A stretch of DNA of 64,000 bases from CAZCFB01 sp964511535 (GTDB taxonomy: Bacteria > Myxococcota_A > Polyangia > GCA-2747355 > CAZCFB01): positions 16,222 to 80,221 of the forward strand of contig CAZEFW010000019.1 of the NCBI GenBank assembly GCA_964511535.1, in the 5' to 3' direction. A program made the translations under genes and the position numbers. The notes under the pieces were generated by a model that searched no databases, was not told where the DNA came from, and worked only from the letters and a program-made list of their open reading frames with translations. Shown here one piece after another: positions 8,610-17,203 of this stretch (position 1 is its first letter; every line of letters starts with the position of its first letter).

Positions 8610-9014
8610 TCAGCTGAAGCTGGGCGGGGGCGACTGCTTGGGCGACTGAAGCAGCAGGTCGATCTGCTGCGGGGTGTGAGCGTCCAGCTCTGGATCCAGC
8701 GGGGGCGCAGGATCCTGGGGCGCCGCGCCCTTGTCCGGGCTCTGCAGGCGCAGGGCGCTCTGGCTCAAGAAGGCCAGCAGCGCGCAATCATGGTCGCCCG
8801 CGGCGTGGTGGTGCTCCTCGACGCGAGTCTGCTCCTCCGCGTGTTGGGGCGCGGCGTCGTGATCATGATCCAGGTGGATCTGCTCGCCGTGGTCGGAACA
8901 GAACCCGTGGAGCACCGTGGCCTGGTGGTGCCAGGCCCCGAACAGACCGACCCCGAAGGCAAGCACCACCGCAAGGCTGAGCGGGCGGCTATGTCGCAAT
9001 CGATCCGGGGTCAT
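8610..9014 (-). CDS. His-rich small exported or anchored protein, first gene of zinc operon
   Basis: 134 residues with one N-terminal hydrophobic segment (about 13-27) that could be a signal anchor. A His/Asp-rich stretch follows (HLDHDHDAAPQH, EEHHHAAGDHDC), including Cys-x-x-His. The tail is Pro/Gln-rich. It is the promoter-proximal gene, only about 20 nt behind the predicted -10, and is followed by an 85-bp gap before the barrel gene. The composition suggests zinc binding or sensing in the periplasm. No family recognised. Confidence 0.75.
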   Translation of the reverse strand: MTPDRLRHSRPLSLAVVLAFGVGLFGAWHHQATVLHGFCSDHGEQIHLDHDHDAAPQHAEEQTRVEEHHHAAGDHDCALLAFLSQSALRLQSPDKGAAPQDPAPPLDPELDAHTPQQIDLLLQSPKQSPPPSFS

Positions 9015-9035
9015 GGGTCATCCCAACTGGTTCGT

Positions 9036-9064
9036 AAGTTAGCTCCAACTAACTATTACGTCAA
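9036..9064 (-). promoter_or_regulatory. Promoter with overlapping inverted-repeat operator (candidate Zur box)
   Basis: Reading the minus strand, TTGACG (9059-9064) and TAACTT (9036-9041) are spaced by 17 bp, giving a plausible sigma70 promoter close before the first zinc-operon gene. Within it lies an inverted repeat AGTTAG-CTCCAA-CTAACT (9037-9054), extendable to GTAA/TTAC ends. A repressor on this dyad would block RNA polymerase. Fur-family Zur proteins bind AT-rich dyads of this kind, so zinc repression is the natural guess. The dyad and spacing are seen; the regulator is inferred. Confidence 0.6.
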
Positions 9065-9158
9065 ACCACCAGGTTTTTATTTATTCCAGACACCCTGGCG
9101 CCAACAAGGAAGCTTAGGCGAAACGAACTCCAGCGAGCAAAAGCGAGCTGGCGGTGAT

Positions 9159-9190
9159 GACAGTTGACGGTTGACGGTTGACAGTTGAGG
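9159..9190. repeat. Heptad tandem repeat (GACNGTT, four units)
   Basis: Four consecutive 7-bp units: GACAGTT, GACGGTT, GACGGTT, GACAGTT. The array lies in the 306-bp gap between the zinc operon promoter and the DMT transporter. It resembles short tandem heptanucleotide repeats described in cyanobacteria in being heptameric and intergenic. No gene is seen in this gap; the rest is a promoter, hairpins and a second heptad array. Confidence 0.75.
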
Positions 9191-9226
9191 GGTCAAGGCC
9201 TGCAGCGAGCAAAGCGAGCAAACGCC

Positions 9227-9320
9227 AGGGCCGCAAAGCGGCCCCCAAGCCATCTCCCCTCAAGCCTCAAGCCCCAAGCCTCAAGCCCCAAGCCTCAAGC
9301 CAGGGCCGCAAAGCGGCCCT
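9227..9320 (-). repeat. Hairpin-heptad 3' element after the DMT gene
   Basis: Directly after the DMT stop codon (minus strand) comes a perfect hairpin, stem AGGGCCGC with a 3-nt loop (9302-9320). Tandem heptads of GGCTTGA/GGCTTGG type follow, then a second hairpin of the same sequence (9227-9244). The same plan, 8-bp stem plus 3-nt loop touching the stop then GGCTTNR heptads, recurs at 28714, 32877 and 50531. It may act as an mRNA 3'-end or processing element, or be a dispersed repeat. Confidence 0.7.
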
Positions 9321-10211
9321 TCACGTCCGGCTTACCTGCCACAGCCCGGCCACCAGCAGCGCGAAGCTGGCCAGCTCGATCCAGCCGATGCTTTCGCCCA
9401 GCAGCGCCCAGGCCAGGCCAGAGGCCACCAGCGGTTGCAGCGTGGTGTAGGCCGCCACCAGCACGGGCGACGAACGCCGCACGGCCCAGGTGTTCATGGC
9501 GTAGGCGATGCTCGTGGGGAAGACCACGATGTACAGCAGCCCGAGCCACGCTTCCAGGGGCAGCGCCAGGATGTCGGTGGCCAGCAGCTGGCGGTAGCCG
9601 GCCAGCCACACGCCGACGCTGCCGAAGACGAACGCCCAGGCGATGACCATACGCCATGGCAGGTGCTTGTGCAGCGGCCGCTGCAGCACCAAAAAGCCCG
9701 AGTAGCTCAGGCAGTTGAGCAGCACCAGCAGGTTGCCCAGGGCCACGTCGCCGCCGCCGGCCAGGGTCAGATCCTGGGGCCTGAGCAGCAGCAGTGCCCC
9801 GGCCATGGAGAGGCCCACACCCACCAGCCGCGCCCCGGACACGCGCTCCACGCCGAGCACCAGCGCCACCAGCACGGCGAAGGCCGGGATGGACGGGATC
9901 AGGATGGCGGCGTTGGTGGCGGTGGTCATGCGCACCCCCACCAGGTAGAGCAGCTGGTTGATGGTCACGCCCAACAGGCCGATGAGGGCCAGGTGCGCCA
10001 GGTAGCGCCGGGGCGGAAAGAGCCGGCGGTCGAACCAGGCGGCGTTGCCCAGCAGCAGCGGCGTGGCCAGGGTCACCCGCATGCAGGCCAGCGCCAGCGG
10101 GTGCATCAGCGCCACGGTGGACTTGGCCGCCACATGGAACCCGCCGAAGCAGAGCTGGACGAACAGCAGGGCGAGGTGAACTGCCACGCCCGGGCGCGCA
10201 AGATCCGGCAT
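9321..10211 (-). CDS. DMT-superfamily EamA-type transporter
   Basis: 296 residues with ten hydrophobic segments arranged as two EamA repeats, the normal size and layout for drug/metabolite transporters of the inner membrane. The substrate cannot be told from sequence. Start ATG 10211 is chosen because residues from there begin with a short polar segment leading into helix 1; frames upstream would run into the divergent archaemetzincin gene. It ends at the hairpin-heptad element. Confidence 0.85.
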   Translation of the reverse strand: MPDLARPGVAVHLALLFVQLCFGGFHVAAKSTVALMHPLALACMRVTLATPLLLGNAAWFDRRLFPPRRYLAHLALIGLLGVTINQLLYLVGVRMTTATNAAILIPSIPAFAVLVALVLGVERVSGARLVGVGLSMAGALLLLRPQDLTLAGGGDVALGNLLVLLNCLSYSGFLVLQRPLHKHLPWRMVIAWAFVFGSVGVWLAGYRQLLATDILALPLEAWLGLLYIVVFPTSIAYAMNTWAVRRSSPVLVAAYTTLQPLVASGLAWALLGESIGWIELASFALLVAGLWQVSRT

Positions 10212-10232
10212 GGTTCCCTGGTACCATGGGGC

Positions 10233-10907
10233 ATGAACCCACGCCATGTGATCATCGCCCTGGCCGCGGCCTGGCTGCTGGTCCTGCCCGCCCCGCCCTC
10301 GGCGCACGCCGAGGCCCCCAAGCCCAAACGCACCGTGATCTACATCCAGCCCATGGGCAGCGAGCTGCCCGAGCGGGACGTCAAGTACGTGGTGGCGTCT
10401 CTGCGCAGCTTCTACGGGCTCGAGGTCAAGCTGCTGCCACGGGTGGACCTGCCGAAGAAGGCCTACTACAAGCCGCGCCGCCGCTACCGCGCAGAGAAGC
10501 TGCTGACCTTCCTCAAGGCGCGCCTACCCGCCGACGGCCTGCGCATCATGGGCCTGACCGGCGTGGACATCTCCACCACCAAGGGCAAGTACAGGGACTG
10601 GGGGATCCTCGGGCTGGCCACCCTGGACGGCGGCACCTGCGTCATATCCCAATTCCGGTGCAAGAAGCGCTCCCGCGGACGCAAGCACGCCCGGATCCGC
10701 CTGGCCAAGGTGGCGGTGCACGAGATCGGCCACACCCTTGGCCTGGAGCACTGCCCCACCGTGGGCTGCCTGATGGAGGACGCCCGGGGCAAGGTGGCCA
10801 CCTGCGACCGGGAGTACGACCTGTGCGCCAGCTGCCGCAAGCAGCTCGCCGACAGCGGCCGGGTGATCCCGGCCGCGCCCGAGATCCCCTGGCCCAGGCC
10901 CAAATAG
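10233..10907 (+). CDS. Secreted archaemetzincin-type zinc metalloprotease
   Basis: 224 residues. The motif HEIGHTLGLEHC at 163-174, Cys179, Met181 and Cys198/Cys201 match the archaemetzincin pattern of a metzincin-like site plus a four-Cys structural zinc site. Archaemetzincins are usually cytosolic; this one begins with a clear Sec signal peptide (hydrophobic 6-22, cleavage near SAHAEA), so it is probably exported. It is divergent from the DMT gene and 16 bp before msrA. Substrates are unknown. Confidence 0.88.
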   Translation: MNPRHVIIALAAAWLLVLPAPPSAHAEAPKPKRTVIYIQPMGSELPERDVKYVVASLRSFYGLEVKLLPRVDLPKKAYYKPRRRYRAEKLLTFLKARLPADGLRIMGLTGVDISTTKGKYRDWGILGLATLDGGTCVISQFRCKKRSRGRKHARIRLAKVAVHEIGHTLGLEHCPTVGCLMEDARGKVATCDREYDLCASCRKQLADSGRVIPAAPEIPWPRPK

Positions 10908-10911
10908 CGCC

Positions 10912-10917
10912 CATAAT
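10912..10917 (+). promoter_or_regulatory. -10 like element close to msrA start
   Basis: CATAAT lies 6 nt before the msrA ATG, with no ribosome binding site between them. The spacing would place the transcription start at or next to the ATG, giving a leaderless mRNA. No clear -35 is seen. The same arrangement occurs before several other genes in the window. Confidence 0.4.
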
Positions 10918-10923
10918 TTCTAC

Positions 10924-11394
<471 letters not shown>

Positions 11395-11395
11395 T

Positions 11396-11788
11396 TCAGC
11401 CGCCGAGCGCCTCGCGGAACCTGGCGGGCAGCGCGCAGATCTCGCCCGCCTCGTCCAGGGTCACCATCACGGTGTGCCCCTGCACCAGCAGCTCCGGCTC
11501 CCCGTCGCCCAGCCGGTAGACCTCGCTGCCCAGCTGGAAGCCCTTGCTGCGCAGCTGCTGCACCGTGGTGCGGATCTCCAGCTCGTCGTCGAACCGGGCC
11601 GAGCCGTGGTACCGGCAGGCCGTGTCCCGGATCGGCAGCCGCCAGTCATAGGGCAGGCCCAGCTCCCGAAACATCGCCAGCCGTCCAAGCTCGAAATACA
11701 CGAAGTAGTTGGCGTAATAGACGATGCCGCTGGCGTCGGTCTCGGCGTAGCGCACGCGTGTGCGGGTGGTGTGGGTGGTGGCAGCCAT
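11396..11788 (-). CDS. Acyl-CoA thioesterase, YbgC/4-hydroxybenzoyl-CoA hotdog family
   Basis: 130 residues with the family's hotdog motif: RVRYAETDASGIVYYANY contains the catalytic Asp in the TDASG segment. It hydrolyses acyl-CoA thioesters in the cytosol; YbgC relatives are often tied to the Tol-Pal region, but no tol genes are here. Start ATG 11788 is chosen because TATAAT lies 7 nt upstream. Confidence 0.85.
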   Translation of the reverse strand: MAATTHTTRTRVRYAETDASGIVYYANYFVYFELGRLAMFRELGLPYDWRLPIRDTACRYHGSARFDDELEIRTTVQQLRSKGFQLGSEVYRLGDGEPELLVQGHTVMVTLDEAGEICALPARFREALGG

Positions 11789-11795
11789 GCCGCGG

Positions 11796-11801
11796 ATTAT
11801 A
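11796..11801 (-). promoter_or_regulatory. TATAAT -10 element, probable leaderless start
   Basis: A perfect TATAAT on the minus strand, 7 nt before the thioesterase ATG (11788), without a Shine-Dalgarno sequence. No convincing -35 is visible. Confidence 0.45.
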
Positions 11802-11883
11802 GCGTCGCCGAGGTTGCACGGGCGCACGCGATAATTAGAGTTTATCTATTCGATTAGTTCACTTATCAGGGGATGCGGGACGC

Positions 11884-13629
11884 ATGAGCGTTCGTTTCGT
11901 CATGGTGGCGGTGGTTACCCTTCTGGCCGGGTGCAGTGACGAGACCGGCGGGCTACCTGTAAATTCAACTTGTTCCAACAACCAGGACTGCGCCGACCGG
12001 GTGTGTCACGCCGGGGTTTGTGCATCTGCCACGCCCGTGGAGGAGGGCAGCGCCTGCAGCGGCAACGGCGACTGCAAGAGCTTCAACTGCCTCGGCGGCG
12101 TCTGCCGCTCGGGCAAGCTCCCCGACGGCGAGGGGTGCATCAGGGGGGAGGAGTGCGTCAGCGGGACCTGCAACCAGCTCGGCAAGTGCGGCGCGCTGAA
12201 GCAGGACGCGGCCCCGCCGGACGCCGGGGCGCCGGACCTGCTGCGCCCTGACCAGCTGCGAGCGGATCAGGCGCCGCCCGACCGGGCGCTGCCTGACGCC
12301 ACAATCCCAGACGCTGCGCAGCCGGACATGGCCCTGCCCGACAAGGCCTTGCCCGACAAGGCGGTCCCGGATCAGCTGCAGCCCGACGCCAGCCTGTGCG
12401 GCAACGGCAAGCTCGACCCCAGCGAGATCTGCGACGGCGCCCTGCTGGGGGGCAAGACCTGCAAGACCCAGGGCTTCACCGCCGGCGCGCTCAAGTGCAA
12501 GGCGTGCCAGCTCGACACCTTCCTGTGCCACGAGGTGCGCGACCCGGCCAATATCCAGATCGGCACCCACGGCACCCACCACACCAGGTGGCCCAGGGTG
12601 GCCTCTGATGGCAGCAAGTTCCTGGCGGTGTGGCACGGAAGCTCGGTCGGCGGCGGCGACGAATCCACCTGGATCCACGGCGCGATCCTGGACGGCAACG
12701 GCAAGAGCGGCGGGCTGCTCAAGGTGGTGGATACGGCTCCAGGCAAGAAGTTCCCGGAGCTGATCTTCACCGGCAAGGATTACCTGCTGGTCTGGAAACA
12801 GGGTTACGGCATCTCGGGCACCCCGGTCACCGCCGCGGGCAAGGCGGTCAACCCGGTGGGCGCCTCCCTGGCGACCTACTACCAGGGGGTCCAGGTCCCC
12901 GGGCTGTCCTTCGACGGCACCAACCTGCTGCTGACCTACGCCTTCGGCGCGGACGCTTACAACGTCACGCACCAGGTGTGGGGTCAGCGGGTGACCACAG
13001 CCGGCGCCAAGCAGGGGGCCGCGTTTCAGATCACCAGCGGAAGCTTCAAGTGGAAGAACGACACCGTCCTGGCCCGACCCGCCTTCGACGGCCAGAACCA
13101 CCTGGTGGCGTGGTCCGATGGCAACAACTTGCTTGCCCGTCGCGTCACGCCGGCGGGCAAGCTGGTGGAGACCAAGCCTTTCACCCTGTCCAGCGCTGCC
13201 GGCGCCCAGGTCTGGCCCGCGCTGGCGCGCGGCCACAACGCCGCGCTGGTGGCCTGGGAGGACACCCAGGGTGGCGGCCGCGAGATCAACGGCACGGTGG
13301 TGGGTCAGACCGGCACGGGCCCGTTTACGCACAAGTGGGTCGCCGTGAGCAGCAAGGCCAAGTACGCCCCGGCCGTGGCCTACGACGGCAAGAGCTGGCT
13401 GGTGGTGTACAACCCCACGCCCCACATCATCCGCGCCATGCGGGTGGACAGCGCCGGCGGCACCGTGGACCCCGCCGTCATCACCCTGACCTCCAGCAAG
13501 GCCTTTGGGGTCTTGCGGCCGTCGGTGGCGTGGAACGGAAAGCAGTACCTGGTGGTCTGGCAAGACAGCCGAGGCGGCAAACGAATAGAGATCCGCGGCA
13601 CGCGGCTGCGCTTTGGCAAGTCGCCGTGA
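11884..13629 (+). CDS. Surface lipoprotein, Cys-rich / Asp-Pro linker / propeller family, copy 1
   Basis: 581 residues. Lipobox LLAGC (Cys17) is followed by two or three Cys-rich modules (CADRVCHAGVC, CKSFNCLGGVC) and a linker of about 70 residues built of Pro-Asp units (ALPDKA, QLQPDA). A module CGNGKLDPSEICDG with further paired Cys, of the myxobacterial Cys-rich (DUF4215-like) type, leads into repeated beta units with VASDGxxFLAVW and AYDGKSWLVVY signatures, probably a propeller. It heads three tandem paralogues. Likely outer-membrane or surface exposed; ligand unknown. Confidence 0.88.
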   Translation: MSVRFVMVAVVTLLAGCSDETGGLPVNSTCSNNQDCADRVCHAGVCASATPVEEGSACSGNGDCKSFNCLGGVCRSGKLPDGEGCIRGEECVSGTCNQLGKCGALKQDAAPPDAGAPDLLRPDQLRADQAPPDRALPDATIPDAAQPDMALPDKALPDKAVPDQLQPDASLCGNGKLDPSEICDGALLGGKTCKTQGFTAGALKCKACQLDTFLCHEVRDPANIQIGTHGTHHTRWPRVASDGSKFLAVWHGSSVGGGDESTWIHGAILDGNGKSGGLLKVVDTAPGKKFPELIFTGKDYLLVWKQGYGISGTPVTAAGKAVNPVGASLATYYQGVQVPGLSFDGTNLLLTYAFGADAYNVTHQVWGQRVTTAGAKQGAAFQITSGSFKWKNDTVLARPAFDGQNHLVAWSDGNNLLARRVTPAGKLVETKPFTLSSAAGAQVWPALARGHNAALVAWEDTQGGGREINGTVVGQTGTGPFTHKWVAVSSKAKYAPAVAYDGKSWLVVYNPTPHIIRAMRVDSAGGTVDPAVITLTSSKAFGVLRPSVAWNGKQYLVVWQDSRGGKRIEIRGTRLRFGKSP

Positions 13630-13640
13630 CGGAGGTTGTC

Positions 13641-15392
13641 ATGAAGAGCGCTGTTGCGCTGATGCTGGCCCTGCTGGTGGCCGGCTGCAGCGACGAGCCC
13701 GCCGGTCTGCCCGCCAACGCGTCGTGCAGCAGCAACAACGACTGCGCCGACCGGGTGTGCCACGCCGGGGTGTGCGCCGCCTCCAAGCTGGGCGAGGTGG
13801 GCGCGCCCTGCCAGGGCAACGGGGAGTGCAAGACCTTCAACTGCGTGGGTGGGATCTGCGCCAGGGGCAAGCTCAAGGACGGCGCAGACTGCATCTACGA
13901 CGTGGAGTGCGAGAGCGGCTTCTGCACCAGCGGACGCAAGTGCGGCTACCCGCAGCGCAAGGACGCCGGCGTGCCCGACGCGGCGCGGCCGGACCTGGCC
14001 CTGCCCGACCTGACGCGGCCGGATACGGCGCGCCCGGACGCTCCTCGGCCTGACAGCGCCGTGCCGGACAAGGCCACCCCGGACATGGCCACCCCGGACA
14101 CGGCCACCCCGGACAAAGCGATCCCCGACCAACTGCAGCCCGACGCCAGCCTGTGCGGCAACGGCAAGCTCGATCCCACGGAGCTGTGCGACGGCACGCT
14201 GCTGGGCGGCAAGACCTGCAAGACCCAGGGCTTCTCCGGCGGCAAGCTTCAGTGCAAGAATTGCCAGCTCGACAGCTTCCGGTGCTACGAGGTGCGCGAC
14301 CCGGGCAACATCAAGATCGGCGCCCACGGCACCATGCACACCCGGTGGGCGCGAGTGGCCTCTGACGGCACATCCTTTCTGGTGGTGTGGCAGGGAGCGT
14401 CTCCGGGAGGAGGCGGGTTCGGCGCGTCCTCCTGGATCCACGGCGCGGTCATCGACAGCAACGGCAAGAGCGGCGGCCAGCTCACGGTCATCGACACCGC
14501 GCCGCTCAAGCAGTACCCGGAGCTGGTCTTCATGGGCAAGGACTACATGCTGGCCTACAAGCAGGACAAAGGTATCTCCGGCACCCCGGTGACCGCTGCG
14601 GGCAAGGCCAAAAATCCTGTGGGAGCGACCCTGACCACCCACCCCAAGGGCACCGGAGCGCCGGACCTCTCGTTTGACGGCACGAACCTGTTGCTGACCT
14701 ACCTCATATCCACGGGCCAGTACAGCTCCGCCAGGCAGGCCTGGGCCAGGCGGGTCAGCACCGCGGGCGCCCCGGTCGGTTCGGCGTTCCAGGTCACCAG
14801 CGGCACCTTCAGCGATAAATGGGACAACGGGCCAGTCCGGGCGGCCTTCGACGGCCAGAACCACCTGGCGGTCTGGACCAACGGCGCCGACCTGTTTGGC
14901 CGGCGGGTGAGCCCGGCCGGCAAGCTGGTGGAGACCAAGCCGTTTGCCCTGTCGAGCGCCTCCGGGAACCAGACCTGGCCGTTCCCCTCCGGCGGCAACA
15001 ACGCCGTGCAGGTGGCCTGGGAGGACACTCAGGGCGGCGGCCGGGAGATCAATAGCACAGTGGTCAACCAGACGGCGACCGCGGGCTTCACACACAAGTG
15101 GGTCGCCGTGAGCAGCAAGATCAAGTACGCGCCGGCAGTCGCCTTCGACGGCAAGAGCTGGCTGGTGGTCTACAACCCGACGCCCAGCACCATCCGCGCC
15201 ATCCGCGTGGACAGCGCCGGCGCCACGGTGGACCCGGCGGCCATCACCCTCTCCTCCAGCAATGCGTTCGGGACCTGGCAGCCGTCCGTGGCGTGGGACG
15301 GCAGCCAATATTTGGTAGGGTGGGAGGATGGACGAAGCAAGAGCAGGAAGGAGATCTACGGCACCCGGCTGCGGTTCGGCAAGGCGCCCTGA
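13641..15392 (+). CDS. Surface lipoprotein, same family, copy 2
   Basis: 583 residues with the same order as copy 1: lipobox VAGC (Cys16), Cys-rich modules, Pro-Asp linker (TRPDTA, ATPDMA repeats), CGNGKLDPTELCDG module, and propeller-like repeats ending in GTRLRFGKAP. Starts 11 bp after copy 1 behind GGAGG. Large stretches of the C-terminal half are nearly identical to copy 1 (EDTQGGGREIN, HKWVAVSSK), pointing to a recent duplication or gene conversion. Confidence 0.88.
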   Translation: MKSAVALMLALLVAGCSDEPAGLPANASCSSNNDCADRVCHAGVCAASKLGEVGAPCQGNGECKTFNCVGGICARGKLKDGADCIYDVECESGFCTSGRKCGYPQRKDAGVPDAARPDLALPDLTRPDTARPDAPRPDSAVPDKATPDMATPDTATPDKAIPDQLQPDASLCGNGKLDPTELCDGTLLGGKTCKTQGFSGGKLQCKNCQLDSFRCYEVRDPGNIKIGAHGTMHTRWARVASDGTSFLVVWQGASPGGGGFGASSWIHGAVIDSNGKSGGQLTVIDTAPLKQYPELVFMGKDYMLAYKQDKGISGTPVTAAGKAKNPVGATLTTHPKGTGAPDLSFDGTNLLLTYLISTGQYSSARQAWARRVSTAGAPVGSAFQVTSGTFSDKWDNGPVRAAFDGQNHLAVWTNGADLFGRRVSPAGKLVETKPFALSSASGNQTWPFPSGGNNAVQVAWEDTQGGGREINSTVVNQTATAGFTHKWVAVSSKIKYAPAVAFDGKSWLVVYNPTPSTIRAIRVDSAGATVDPAAITLSSSNAFGTWQPSVAWDGSQYLVGWEDGRSKSRKEIYGTRLRFGKAP

Positions 15393-17157
15393 GGCCCGGG
15401 CCGCCGCATGGCCCGCGGTCATGCTGCTGGCCGCGGCGCTGGCTTTCAGCTGCAGCGACGACGACCCCGGAGGCCTGCCGGCCAACGCGTCGTGCACCAA
15501 CAACGCGGACTGCGCAGACCGGGTGTGCCACACGGGCGTATGCGCGGCCGCCAAGCGCGCTGGGATGGGGGCACCGTGCCAGGGCAACGGCGACTGCAAG
15601 AGCTTCAACTGCCTCAAGGGGGTCTGCCGCTCCGGGGCGAGCAAGGACGGCGCGGACTGCATCCAGCACGAGGAGTGCATCAGCGGGGTGTGCAACCACC
15701 AGGGCAAGTGCGGCAAGGTGCCCACCGACGCCGGAGCAAAAGACGGCGCCCTGCCGGACCGATCTGCGCCGGACATGCCCCGCGCCGACGCCCCGCGCCC
15801 GGACCGCGCCCGGCTCGACCTGCCCGCGCCGGACCAGGCGACGCCGGACAAGCAGCTGCCGGACCAGCAGCTGCAGGACAAGGCGATCCCCGACCAGCTG
15901 CAGCCCGACGCCAGCCTGTGCGGCAACGGCAAGCTCGACCCGAGTGAGCTGTGCGACGGCGCGCTGCTCGGCGGCAAGACCTGCAAGACCCAGGGCTTCA
16001 CCGCGGGCAAGCTCAAGTGCACCGGCTGCCAGGTGGACAGCTCGCTGTGCTACGAGGTGCGCGATCCGGGCGGCATCAAGCTGGGCAGCCACGCCAGCCA
16101 CAGCCAGGGCTTCCCTCGCGTCGCCTCCGACGGCAAGGGCTTCCTGGCGGTGTGGCAAGGGCTCGGCGGCAGCGCGGGGCTGAGCTACATCGACGGCGCG
16201 CTGGTTGACGCCCAGGGCAAGAGCGCCGGGCAGTTCACCGTGGTCAGCACCTCGGTGGCCAAGCGCACCCCCGACGTGGCGTTCGGCGGCAAGGACTACC
16301 TGGTGGCCTGGAGCCAGGGCAAAGCGATCTATGGCAACACCGTGTCGCCCACGGGCAAGGTGGCCAGCCCGGTGGGCACGGCCATCATCACGAGCAACCG
16401 CAACCTGAACTGGCCTGCCCTCTCCTTCGAAGGGTCGGGGTTCCTGATGGCCTACTGGTACGACCACCCGAACAGCTCGTTCACTCACCAGGTCTACGCG
16501 CGGCGGGTGAGCGTAGCCGGCGCGCCGGTGGGCTCGGCCTTCCCAGCGGCCTACGCCATCTACAAGTACACCAACGGACCGAAGCCGGACAGGCTGGGCC
16601 TCGCCTTCGACGGGCTGAACCATGTGATCGCCTGGTCCAACAACTACAACGTCTGGACCAGCCGCGTCAGCGCCGGCGGCAAGCTGCTCAACAGCAAGGA
16701 CCTGGTGGTCTCCGCCGCGGCGGGCAACCAGCGCCACCCGGCAGCCGCCAGCTCCGGCGGCGAAACGTTCATGGCCTGGCAGGACGCCCAGGCGGGCGGC
16801 CAGGAGATCAATGGCACCACCATGAGCAAGACCGGCGCCATCGCCAAGTCGAGCTGGGTGGCGGTGAGCAGCAAGAACAAGTGCAACCCGGCCATCGCCT
16901 TCGACGGCAAGCACTACCTGGTGGTCTGGACCGACGACGGCTGCACATCGGGCGATCTGCGCGCGGTGCGGGTGGACACCACCGGCAAGGCGGTGGACGC
17001 GGCGTCGTTCGCCATCACCGGCGCAGGCGGCCCGGGCGAGTTCTATCCCGCGGTGGCCTACGGCGGCGGCCAGTTCCTGGTGGTCTGGAACGACACGCGC
17101 ATCGCGGCCCGCTGGCAGATCTACGGCACCCGCCTGCGCTTCGGCAAGGCGCCGTGA
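15328..17157 (+). CDS. Surface lipoprotein, same family, copy 3
   Basis: 609 residues if started at ATG 15328, which overlaps copy 2 by 65 bp and gives a long Arg-rich n-region before the lipobox LAFSC (Cys42). ATG 15421 would leave only a very short signal without positive charge, so the upstream start is preferred but uncertain. The rest matches the family: Cys modules, Pro-Asp linker, CGNGKLDPSELCDG, propeller repeats, IYGTRLRFGKAP end. The overlap suggests the copies were joined by a deletion. Confidence 0.83.
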   Translation: MDEARAGRRSTAPGCGSARRPEARAAAWPAVMLLAAALAFSCSDDDPGGLPANASCTNNADCADRVCHTGVCAAAKRAGMGAPCQGNGDCKSFNCLKGVCRSGASKDGADCIQHEECISGVCNHQGKCGKVPTDAGAKDGALPDRSAPDMPRADAPRPDRARLDLPAPDQATPDKQLPDQQLQDKAIPDQLQPDASLCGNGKLDPSELCDGALLGGKTCKTQGFTAGKLKCTGCQVDSSLCYEVRDPGGIKLGSHASHSQGFPRVASDGKGFLAVWQGLGGSAGLSYIDGALVDAQGKSAGQFTVVSTSVAKRTPDVAFGGKDYLVAWSQGKAIYGNTVSPTGKVASPVGTAIITSNRNLNWPALSFEGSGFLMAYWYDHPNSSFTHQVYARRVSVAGAPVGSAFPAAYAIYKYTNGPKPDRLGLAFDGLNHVIAWSNNYNVWTSRVSAGGKLLNSKDLVVSAAAGNQRHPAAASSGGETFMAWQDAQAGGQEINGTTMSKTGAIAKSSWVAVSSKNKCNPAIAFDGKHYLVVWTDDGCTSGDLRAVRVDTTGKAVDAASFAITGAGGPGEFYPAVAYGGGQFLVVWNDTRIAARWQIYGTRLRFGKAP

Positions 17158-17203
17158 GTAGACGCGGCGTCCCGCCCCGTGGTCTTGAGCCTTTGGTCGC
17201 TTG

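Noticed and set aside
13380..16022. Very long open frame on the minus strand opposite the lipoprotein genes
   Set aside because: It is an effect of high GC and repeated codon patterns; the plus-strand frames have signal peptides, Cys modules and family repeats.
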